From NCBI GenBank assembly GCA_030704615.1, contig CM060733.1:21640001-21700000 (forward strand): a DNA stretch of 60,000 nucleotides, read 5' to 3'. Shown in pieces: positions 51,336-60,000 of the stretch (position 1 is its first letter; each line of letters starts with the position of its first letter). Origin of the DNA: Takakia lepidozioides (Eukaryota; Streptophyta; Takakiopsida; Takakiales; Takakiaceae). The notes beneath the pieces were generated by a model. That model did not search any database. It was given only the letters and a program-made list of their open reading frames with translations, and was not told where the DNA came from. The translations under genes and the position numbers were made by a program.

Positions 51336-52440
51336 ACTATTTTAATTCCCACTGACTGAGGGTACCGATTGTATGATACTCAGCCGTAGAAGGGATTGTG
51401 CTCGTGAATATGTATGTATGTATTTGTGGAATCATCGTAAGCCCAGTTGGACAGAATGTATCATGTATGATTCTATTTCCACGATTTGCTCTAACGACAA
51501 TGAGGTACCTGGAGGTTGTCAGATTCCACTCTCTGTAAAGACACATCCGCCCACTTGGCATTGGCTCCTCCCAGAGCTAAATCGGTAGAGGAATCTGTAA
51601 AACTCATACCATATGAGTTGGACTTTTGCATCTTCTTCGTGTATGTTCGTGTATCATGCAATGTAGCCTACACTTTCCGAGATATACAACATGGAACATA
51701 TTATGTAAACTCCACCTAGCTAGCTAGAGTCCCAGACTACACAATGCCCATTGAACAAGTTATAAGTGACAAGTTATATAAGAGCACTTTATATCACCTT
51801 GTCCGTTGAATGGCGTCACCATTGTCAAGGGTCATACTTGCCTTTTGACCACGATTCTAGGCCAAGAATGCTAACCTCTTAGGACCTTTGGAAACCGGGA
51901 GTGGCAAGTTGCGGTCAGTCGCTTGTCAATGATATATGTATGGAGAACCAAGAACCCTTGATCACATGAATTGCATGTAAGCAGTGTTGCAATACATGAA
52001 TCCATCGTGCAAGAAAACAACACTATCAAAGGCACAAACCATTTTATTAGTGTTTGTGAGTTCAAACAACATGTTAGATGTCATAAAGGTGTTCACTTTC
52101 CACTAGAAGGCAGTAGTCCTGGGTCAAGGTCAAGTGACACCATAATTTATGCTAGCTTCGCATCCACAATTTAAAAAATAAAATAAAAATGAACAAGCAA
52201 GAAGGTGTGGCGTTTGAAACCATAAAAAACTTTGAATGCAAGAAAAAAAAACGACGAAAAGCACAAGCATTCTAGGGCTGGAGACGACTGGAACTGGAGG
52301 TTTGCCATAAGCAAATATTGGGCATAACACCGTAATCCAAGGCAACGTGTGAGCACATAAGGTGGCTCTTCAATAACCCCGTTAGACTAAAAGAATTTTG
52401 AGGTACCCATTGAAAGAGAGGCCTCTCATTTTTTAATAAT
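51336..52440. other. AT-rich spacer without recognised features
   Basis: Short A-runs and scattered stops; no gene seen. Composition changes sharply at about 52440. Confidence 0.5.
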
Positions 52441-52646
52441 TGAGAGTTTATGTCGCGCGTGTGGGACAAGGCGCACGGACGCCGGGTCGCCCTCCCCCGC
52501 CCTGCCCACCCCCACGTGCCAGCCGCCCGCACGCCGTCCAGCCCGCCCCCGGACCGCGGCCCCCGCCCGCCCGCCATCCGGTCCCCAGTGGGTCTGCCCG
52601 GGATGGGGTCTGCCCAAGATCAGTCTGCCCGCTGCTGGGTCTACTG
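52441..52646. other. GC-rich block with GTCTGCCC repeats
   Basis: A sudden block of roughly 70% or more G+C made of C-rich words. Its last 60 bp repeat GGGTCTGCCC, GGGTCTGCCC and CAGTCTGCCC. The same words recur after the Ty3 element and in the Mutator-like gene, so the block is probably part of that element's left end. Confidence 0.5.
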
Positions 52647-52745
52647 TGTCGCGGCCATTTGCCTTGAGGGCAGGGGGTCGGGTCGCAGAGGGGCTGCCCC
52701 TGTGGTGGGGGCGGTGGCAGCAATAGGTATGGGGGGCTGAAGCAA

Positions 52746-52770
52746 CCTCGAGTGCCCAAGGCACTCGAGG
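52746..52770. promoter_or_regulatory. Perfect 11-bp hairpin in LTR U3
   Basis: CCTCGAGTGCC, loop CAA, GGCACTCGAGG. A second one, CACGGTCC-AAG-GGACCGTG, lies at 52933-52951. Confidence 0.7.
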
Positions 52771-53063
52771 AGGCGGAGGCACTCACTAGGTGGAGCCCCG
52801 CACACCGGGTTGCGGTGGGGGTGGCTCCACAAGGGGTGGTGGTAGCTTAGTGGGACTTAGTGGGGGTGACATAGGACTCACCATGGGGGCGGAGACCTTG
52901 TGGTGGGAGTCTTGGGGAGTCTTGGGACTCATCACGGTCCAAGGGACCGTGGTGGGTGGGCCAAGACTCACCGCGACTCATCACCGGGAATCGAGGGTTT
53001 TCGTGGTGGTTCGCCATAAAATGGTGGTGTTGTTTGTGAAACCCCCGCAGACAGTCACAGAAG

Positions 53064-53071
53064 TATATATA
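53064..53071 (+). promoter_or_regulatory. LTR TATA box
   Basis: TATATATA within AGTATATATAGGGAG; conserved in the 3' copy at 55984-55991. This is the likely pol II promoter of the element. Confidence 0.6.
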
Positions 53072-53372
53072 GGGAGTAGTAACCCCGAGAACGGTGCAAG
53101 CCCATTGGTGTCCAAAAACTAGTGAGTAAGCGTGCGAGCCGGAAAGCGACCAAGGTGTGGGGAGCTATTCCAGACTGCCATCGACCAAAGGGAATTTCCA
53201 CTAGGCTCAAATTGGGAGAGGGTCTAGTGGAGGAATAAAGGGGGACCGTTATGCCCCGGTGAGTAGCCGAAGCTCCGAGTTGGCCCGGTGACCAGTTTGG
53301 GAGTTAGGCGCGCACATCAAGCGAGTAACTATGACTTGAAGGGGAGCTTACCGAAGTGAGGTGCGCAACACT

Positions 53373-53384
53373 TGGTATTAGAGC
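53373..53384 (+). promoter_or_regulatory. Primer-binding site (tRNA-iMet)
   Basis: TGGTATTAGAGC, two bases after the 5' LTR. It differs from the plant initiator-Met primer site TGGTATCAGAGC by one C-to-T change. Confidence 0.9.
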
Positions 53385-53425
53385 TTAGAGTTCAGTACGC
53401 GATCATCCTTGGGATCGGCCTCATT

Positions 53426-55833
53426 ATGGGGTCGGGCAAGTCAAAGCAAAAGCAGAACGGCCCGAAAGATGATGATCCTGGTGAGCCCGATGGGGGCGAC
53501 GTGTCACCGAAGCGGCCATTTGAGGAAGCGATGCATGCCTTTGGAAGCAAGGCCGCTCAAGGACGGGAGAAATCTGAGGAGTCGGAGCCCGAGGAAACCC
53601 TGAGAGCTCTGACAGACCAACAGATGTCTCCCATGCCAGCAGCCTTTTGGGAAGGGTTGTTGGCGCAGTTTGGTGGGACATTGAAAGACGTGTTAAAGGC
53701 GACTAATGCCACTTCCACTAAGGCAAAGTTTAAGGTGAAGCCTGAGGAACCCGGCACCTTCGAGGGCGTCCGAAATTAGAAGGCACTCAGCACCTGGCTC
53801 TTGGAACTAAAGCAGTACTTCCGGGCAGCCAAGTTGGATGACGAGGATCGAGTGGAAGTGGCTCCCACCTATTTGAGGGGCTATGCTCAACAATGGTGGC
53901 AGAAACGCCTTCACAACCGAGGTCCAAACCCGGAGACCTTGAACTGGAGTGGGTTCAAGGAACTCATGAAGAGACAGTTTGTGCCCCTTAACGCGTCCTG
54001 GCTCGCCCTGGACAAGATGAGGAATTTGAAGCAAATGGATGACGTTCGGGGATATGTTTAGGCTTTCAATGTGTTGTTGTTCGAAGTCGCGGACATGGCA
54101 GAACTAGAAATGGTCTTCAACTTTGTGGCGGGACTTGGCCCCATGGGCCAGACGGAAGTTGGAGGAGAAGCCACCTAAGACTTTGAACGAGGCAATTGAA
54201 AGGGCTGAATGTTTCTCGGATGTCCCTAGGGGCGAAAGACAAGGCCGTACGGAGCTGAACCACAAGAAGGTCCAGCGGGAAGGTGACTCCTTCCGACCGG
54301 AAAAGAAGTGGGATAGGCCACGCGGCGACAATGGCACATGGAAACCGAAGGGAGGGCCCTCACACGTCAAGACGACACCCGGTGCCCCGAAAGGGAAACC
54401 AGGTGCGGCGGCTTATGGTGGACAGAAGGCGACCTTCGATGGAGTGTGCTTTAATTGCGGGGAGCCCGGGCACATGGCCAAAAAGTGTACGAATCCCCGA
54501 CAATTGAACATGACTCGGGCAACCACGGATTTATCCGAAGCCTCCATCAGCCGCTTGGTAGAGGTGGTGGTCGCCAAGACTTGCAAGGTAGGCAACTACT
54601 CTTGTGAGTTGTATCAGGAAACTGGTGCCTTGCGTAAAGGGAGTCAGTTAATGTTTGTGAGTGGGATAATCTCCGGAACTAACGTATCGTTGTTGGTGGA
54701 CACAGGAGCGTCGCACTCCTTCATGACACCGGCAACGGCACGGAAGCTGGGACTCTCGACAAGTGATGTGGGGGCCTCGATTGAGGTGCGTTCTGCTAAA
54801 GGAGCGATGTCTTGCCTGGTTACAATAGTAACACAGTTCTTCACCATTGGGTCCTCGCCCTTGGTCTATTCTGGGATGACCTTTTTGAGCAGATCCGGAG
54901 CGGTCATAGATGGCCGCAAAAGAGTAGTCACGCTACCGTGTGGGAATGGTCGAAGTTTTACGAGTGTCGAAAACGCCCAACCCCGTGGGTCGTGGAGGAG
55001 CCACACAAGCCCCAATTTTTGCTTTACGTAAGACAAGTGAAGGAAAAAGGCGATGGGGAGCCGAGCCCAGATTGGATCAAGGGGATTTTGGAGAAATATC
55101 GGGATGTGATGCTGGAGGATTTACCAAGCGGCTTGCCACCGCGAAGAAGAGTTGACCACAAAATTGAGGTGATATCGGGATCGGAGCTGCCCGCCAAGGC
55201 ACCCTACCAGTTGAGCCACAGAGAGTTGGTCGAGCTGAAGACTCAGCTCAAGGATCTAATGTCAAAGGGGTACATCCGGCCGAATAAGTCACCTTACGGA
55301 GCCCTGGTGCTATTCGCAGACAAGAAGGATGGGACGCTACGGATGTGTGTCGATTACAGGGCTCTGAATAAGGTGACTATCAAAAACCGATACCCTTTGC
55401 CAAGGATCGATGACCTCTTCGATCGGTTGGCAGGAGCGAAGTATTTCAGCCGGATCGATTTGCGCTCCGGATATCATCAAATTCGAGTGGCGGAAGGAGA
55501 TTAGGAAAAGACCGCGTGCAGGACAAGGTATGGTTCCTATGAGTTCTTGGTGATGCCCTTTGGGCTCACCAACGCACCCGCAACCTTTAGCACGCTAATG
55601 AACAGCCTTTTCCAGGAGTGGTTGGACGACTTTGTGATTGTGTACATGGACGACATCTTGGTGTACTCGAAAACAAAGGAAGAGCACCTGGAGCACCTCA
55701 AAAGGGTGTTCCAGAAATAACGGGAAGGAAAGTTGTATGCCAAAGCTTCAAAGTGCGAATTCGGGGTCACAAAAGTGGAGTTCTTGGGGCATGTGATTAC
55801 ACAGGATGGGATTAAAATGGATGACAGAAAGGT
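53426..55833 (+). pseudogene. Ty3/gypsy gag-protease-RT, broken
   Basis: Starts at ATG 53426. Gag carries YLRGYAQQWWQKRL and WSGFKELMKRQF, then the zinc knuckle CFNCGEPGHMAKKC (about 54450). The protease motif is LLVDTGASHSFM (about 54690). Reverse transcriptase has [46 protein letters not shown] and the catalytic [10 protein letters not shown], ending at FLGHVITQDGIKMDD. Lesions: TAG at 53777, TAG at 54059, a one-base insertion near 54138, a frameshift between about 54900 and 54960, TAG at 55502, TAA at 55718, and the deletion at 55833/55834. Not translatable as a polyprotein. Confidence 0.9.
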
Positions 55834-56290
55834 GGGGAGTCTTGGGACTCATCACGGTCCAAGGGACCGTGGTGGGTGGGCCAAGACTCACCGCGACTCA
55901 TCACCGGGAATCGAGGGTTTTCGTGGTGGTTCGCCATAAAATGGTGGTGTTGTTTGTGAAACCCCCGCAGACAGTCACAGAAGTATATATAGGGAGTAGT
56001 AACCTCGAGAATGGTGCAAGCCCGTTGATGTGCAAAAACTAGTGAGTAAGCGTGCGAGCCGGAAAGCAACCAAGGTGTGGGGAGCTATTCCGGACTGCCA
56101 TCGACCAAAGGGAATTTCCACTAAGCTCAAATTGGGAGAGGGTCTAGTGGAGGAGTAAAGGGGGACCGTTATGCCTCGGTGAGCAGCCGAAGCTCCGAGT
56201 TGGCTCGGTGGCTTGTTTGGGAGTTAGGCGCGCACATCAAGCGAGTAACTATGACTTGAAGGGGAGCTTACCGAAGTGAGGTGCGCGACA
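55834..56290 (+). repeat. 3' LTR, missing its first 267 bp
   Basis: 457 bp homologous to 52914-53370 at a constant offset of 2920. The 3' terminus GCGACA is intact. Confidence 0.92.
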
Positions 56291-57883
56291 TACTGGGTAT
56301 GCCGCCAAGTAGTCCGATCCGGCAGACCCAAACGCACCCCAGATGATGTGTCGCCATCTCACCGTGATGCCGCGTTGCTGTCGTAGCCGCCCGGATTTAG
56401 GGCATAGCAGCCGCCGCCAATCGTGGGCGAAGACTGTTTCATCGATCTTTTCCTCCCAATGGTCTGTTCCTGCCAACGCGCTTCAATCCTGCCAAGAACG
56501 TGCGTGCTGTCGTCCTTCGCTTCCACTTTTCCAGGTCGTATTGCAGGTGCTTTCGAGTGCGCGAAGGGGTACTGCAGTGTATATGGCAGCGGCGTCGATG
56601 CCCAACCAGAAAGCTTTCTTATACGTCCACTGTGACAATGTATTCAAACACCAAAGGATGGGCCATTTTCCTGCAAAGACCTTTACTGGATGAACGAGAG
56701 TCGCTCTGGATACATGGGCTCTCAAGTGCGGGTCCGCACAGCCTGTATTCCTTGGCAGAGAGTGCTCGACTTTGTACTTGGAGAGGAGAGTAGAGACGGG
56801 TGTTTCACCCAATTTTACATAAATGTGCATGTTAACGCGAAGCCCGGACCGCGAAGAGCTCCAAGAGCTAACACATATCTAACCCCTGTCATGTCTGCAC
56901 CATATTCCCACACTGCCTCTTTATTCATGCCATGTGCTTGTGCTTGTCGGACATGTATATGCATCATATGTAGATAGGGTTTAGGCTGTCTGACATGCTT
57001 GCAGAACTCCATGGGTGTCGATGACATACGACCCTGTCCAGGTATCAGTGTTGCTATGGACCAGAGGACAAGCGCACCAACAATTTGACTGTCACGGATC
57101 CTAAAGTCAAGCGAGGAGGTCCGGACGTTGGGGCTGGAAGCAGTAATCCTCACAAAGGTCCAAGACGAAAGAAAAACCAATACGGCGAGTCTTACAAGCG
57201 TGGGTGTCTCTGTTGTTTCAAAGTCTCGCAATGTTATCTTGCTCCAGACATTGGGGTCATCACATATTATAACAACATGCAACACCTGGATGTGTCCGGA
57301 AAACCCTCTCATGGCGGATATTCTGAGTTCCAGTTTAGCCGATATGCTTATGCTCCACATATTAGCGAGGAGCTCAAAAAGTGGATCATGGAATGCTTGT
57401 CTCGAGGCTTGAGTGTCACCCAAGTCATGATTGAACACAAGGAGCACGTCATGTAGAACAGTGGCTTGGGAGACGCATGGACATGCGACGACTTTCTCCT
57501 CGAGCAAGATGTCCGAAATCTCGCTGAAAAATGAGCCTGGCAGACCTTCAAAAAACACGCTACAATCCGTGCGTATGTGGAAAGATCAAAACCCAGACTC
57601 GGTCTTCTTCTACCAGGAGGAATCTTTGGCACCGACATTTCAACATTTTGATGGAGATTTGACCTTCACCATTGGGATTCTGACTCATTGGCAGCGGTAG
57701 AAGATGTTGGACTTGGGCCATGCGCGCATCGTAGCTTGCGACGCTACATTTGGAACTAACCATCACAAGGTCTTCCATGGACCCTCTCCACGGGCTTCTG
57801 CTAGCATGATAGTATACTACATTGGTCTCCCACTCTTGTGGTGCATTGCTTATTCGTCCTCAATCCCGATAGACCTAACTGTT

Positions 57884-58093
57884 GTAGACCCTGTCCCAGT
57901 ACACCCTGTTCCGGCAGACCTTCCACTGCACTCTGTTTTAGGGCAGACCCTTTTGCGTGTTCACCCTGTTACAGTAGACCCTGTGCGTGTTCACCAAGTT
58001 GCAGTACAACATGTGCGTTTTCACCCTATTGCAGTAGACCCTGTGCTAGTACACCCTGTTAAAATAGGCCTTGTCGGTACGACACTGGTCTGC
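57884..58093 (+). repeat. 15/30-bp minisatellite in MULE intron 1
   Basis: About fourteen 15-bp half-units of the type GTAGACCCTGTGCGT / GTTCACCCTGTTACA. GTAGACCCTGT recurs at 57884, 57974 and 58034, exact multiples of 30. Confidence 0.88.
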
Positions 58094-58324
58094 TAATTAC
58101 AAATTGTCATTTCATGCAGTTCCCCTTGTACACGTTGATGGTGTTCGACCAATGGTTGAACGGAATTCCGGTTGCATACATATTGTCAGCAAGCAATCGA
58201 ACATCAGACCTTATCCCGTGGATGCTAGCATTGCGTGATGCCCTCCTTCAGGAAAAGCCCACCTGGCGGCCAAATGCCTTCATTGTCGACGACGCTGAAG
58301 CAGAAATCAATGCAATTCGGTATG

Positions 58325-58453
58325 CCACATCTCAATTTGCCCTATGGTCTGCTATATGGTCCGCTGCAAGGTATGCCCTGTCTGGTCTCACGCTTGTGGC
58401 GGTACTGAATCCGGTATGCCACATCTCATTCTGCCCTATGGTCTGCCATATGG

Positions 58454-58497
<44 letters not shown>

Positions 58498-58672
58498 TGC
58501 AGCATTGAGCATCTGCCGAGGGTTCCCAGGGAGTTTGGTGCACAGGGGTGAGGTGCCCTGGGAGCTTGATATGCCCTATGGTCTGCCCTATGGTATGCCT
58601 TATGGTCCGCTCTAGGGTCTGCTATATGGTCTGCCCTATTTGGTCTCACGCTTGTGGCAGTGCTGAATACGA
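58325..58672 (+). repeat. 12-bp minisatellite blocks in MULE intron 2
   Basis: Units of the type CTGCCCTATGGT. Three lie at 58337-58372, two near 58431-58453, and six at 58571-58642. Two copies of TGGTCTCACGCTTGTGGC (58382 and 58644) each end a block. Confidence 0.88.
58455..58494 (+). repeat. TC microsatellite in MULE intron 2
   Basis: About 20 uninterrupted TC units between the minisatellite blocks. Confidence 0.9.
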
Positions 58673-59905
58673 ATGCCCGGTTCAGGCACTTCTGACTTTG
58701 TGGCCGCATGCAGGTTTGTTTTCACAGGAGTATGCATTTTTCTTTGCCTTTGGCATGTACGGAAGGCCTGGGTCAAGCAATCATGCCAGAAAATCAGTGA
58801 TCCGGGAACATCCTCGAAACAATTGGCAGATATGGGCGACCTTATGTACTGCAGAGGTGGACCGCAGAAAGAAGACGAAGCTGTGAAATGGGTTAAGAAA
58901 AAATTGAAGGCAATGAAAAAGAAATATCCTACTGGTCAGTTGTTCCTCCACTACATTCATGTGTATTGGGTTCCCAAAATCGCTATGTGGTGTACGGCTG
59001 CCCGCAACATTCCACATGCAAGCCAAGATACTAATGCAAGCATCGAGGCATACCACGGAAACGTAAAGGCAAGACTTAATATGTGCAAAGGCAAAATGAC
59101 CGGTCGAAGAGCCGATTGGCTCATATGGGAGTTGACTAGGCGTGTACTGGTCCACTAATGGTACGGCATTCATCTGAAGACGCATGGGTTATTCGCAACA
59201 ATAAACAGGAAAAGCACATTTCCAGTGCAATATGTGCAGATTGTGACATACCTCTTTCGTATGTGACTTTGCCTGCAGCGCCTGGGCAGCCTGCTTATGT
59301 GATCAGCTCCTCCGATCCGAATACAACGTACACCATGTTCAATCCAGAGTCGCAGTGGGTCTGTTGCACCTGCCTGTAGGCGCTAAAAGGCAATCTGTGC
59401 AAGCACCAGGTTCGGGTCATAAAGTTGCTAAAACCAGACCTGCAAGACGGTCTCATTGTCCGGACATGTGGTTCCCATCTCGGTACTGTTCATGGTGGGC
59501 TGGAGAATTTGGACGGCAGAGTCGTTGCTCATGCCAGACCTGTTGGAAGCTATTTTGAAATGGGAGATAACCAACCTGCTTGACCTTGTACATAACGACG
59601 CATACCTTATACACCATTGCTTGTCTGCGGTGTGTGTTTGCCGAGGGCAGATGCAGGACATCCTCGTCAAAAAAGCTTCCGGCATGTTACACCCAGCTGC
59701 AGCACGAGCGTTCAATCGTGTAAAAGACAACAACATGTCATTGAAGAGGAAAAAGGCTTTTGTGGAACATTTTCAAGCTCGGCAAAAAATGAAACTAAAT
59801 GGGGGGAAACGAGTGTCTGCCCTTCCCCCTGTTAGCCATATTTATCCGGCTCTGAGGCGGGTGTCTCATCGTCCAGAACTGAGAAAGAAAGATCAATCTA
59901 ACTAA

Positions 59906-60000
59906 GGAAAAGACGTGCAGTTGTCCAATGCGGCAGACCATGATCACAAACCACCTACAGTAGACCAGCACTGACTTGTAGTAGACCAATGCGGCAGAGC
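59906..60000. other. Region 3' of the MULE gene with GTAGACC/GGCAGACC words
   Basis: GCGGCAGACC, AGTAGACCAG and AGTAGACCAATGCGGCAGA recur up to the window edge, related to the intron 1 units. The right end of the element is not in the window. Confidence 0.5.

Larger units (their letters stand above)
52647..53370 (+). repeat. 5' LTR
   Basis: 724 bp, beginning TGTCGC and ending GCAACA. Bases 52914-53370 align without gaps to 55834-56290, with about 16 differences by eye, mostly transitions. It contains a TATA box and two perfect hairpins. Confidence 0.9.
52647..56290 (+). mobile_element. Ty3/gypsy LTR retrotransposon, internally deleted
   Basis: The element starts TGTCGC and ends GCGACA, a perfect 6-bp inverted terminus. 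It is flanked by the 5-bp duplication TACTG at 52642-52646 and 56291-56295. It has a 724-bp 5' LTR, an initiator-Met tRNA primer site, gag, protease and reverse transcriptase. After the RT palm region the coding sequence jumps at 55834 straight into the 3' LTR. RNase H, integrase, the polypurine tract and the first 267 bp of the 3' LTR are therefore missing. Confidence 0.94.
56291..59905 (+). pseudogene. Mutator-like (MULE) transposase gene with SWIM finger, degenerate
   Basis: Segments in order: an N-terminal part (KAFLYVHCDNVFKHQRMGHF; QVRVRTACIPWQRVLDFV), a Cys-rich part (KRGCLCCFKVSQCYLAPDIG), HISEELKKWIMECLSRGLSV, then the DDE core. The core is ACDATFGTN (first D), intron 57770-58119, exon 58120-58319 with PLYTLMVFDQWLNGIPVAYI and FIVDDAEAEINAIR (second D), intron 58320-58713, exon 3 with the MULE C-x2-H motif in FLCLWHVRKAW, and NASIEAYHGNVKARLNMCKG (catalytic E). 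A SWIM zinc finger follows (WVCCTC...GNLCKHQ, about 59360-59415). Both introns have clean GT/AG ends and correct phase. Lesions include a frameshift near 56690, TAG at about 57454, TGA near 57530, a frameshift near 57570, TAG at 57698, TAA and a frameshift near 59157-59175, and TAG within the SWIM finger. Not functional as it stands. Confidence 0.85.

Noticed and set aside
52426-52786. Long overlapping frames on both strands in the GC-rich block
   Set aside because: High GC removes stop codons; the Pro/Arg/Gly-rich products are typical shadows and one overlaps the LTR start.
57884-58093. CRISPR-like array of 30-bp repeats
   Set aside because: Units are contiguous without unique spacers and lie inside a eukaryotic intron; it is a minisatellite.

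Overview
This is nuclear DNA of a streptophyte. The genes have many short exons with GT-AG introns and match plant families: a Tm-1-like UPF0261 protein, MAPR-type heme protein, UVH3/XPG and a canonical 383-residue G-alpha. The Ty3 element carries a plant initiator-Met tRNA primer site. A full-length canonical G-alpha argues against mosses such as Physcomitrium, which have only XLG-type. A charophyte such as Chara, or a seedless land plant, would fit; the species cannot be fixed from the sequence. All gene models below were built by eye from splice sites and reading phase, and most keep phase across every junction.

Layout. 1-8467 (-): Tm-1-like gene, 3' end outside the window, with a 4.9-kb LINE in intron 1. 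9113-12945 (+): TAM41-type mitochondrial CDP-DAG synthase, head to head with it. 13398-17224 (-): phosphopantothenoylcysteine synthetase, convergent with TAM41. 18544-19530 (+): decayed PAK1IP1-like WD40 gene. 19.6-22.1 kb: no recognised gene. 22131-25503 (-): EamA/SLC35F5-like transporter. 26.3-26.5 kb: foldback element. 28108-28431 (+): small MAPR cytochrome-b5-like protein. 29608-40656 (-): XPG/UVH3 endonuclease, 16 exons. 42036-49166 (-): G-alpha, 13 exons, with a 5'-truncated LINE in the P-loop intron. 50886-51335 (-): possible small tail-anchored protein.

From about 52440 the composition jumps to GC-rich and the rest is transposon. A Ty3/gypsy element (52647-56290, exact TACTG duplications on both sides) has lost RNase H, integrase and the start of its 3' LTR. 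It sits upstream of a degenerate Mutator-like transposase gene (56.3-59.9 kb). The two introns of that gene are almost entirely minisatellite: 15-bp units in the first and 12-bp units in the second. Related GGTCTGCC/GTAGACC words lie outside the gene on both sides.

The host genes are unrelated housekeeping and signalling genes: cardiolipin precursor synthesis, coenzyme A synthesis, DNA repair, G-protein signalling and transport. They form no operon-like unit. What links them is one LINE family, with four insertions in introns of four genes, each flanked by recognisable target-site duplications.
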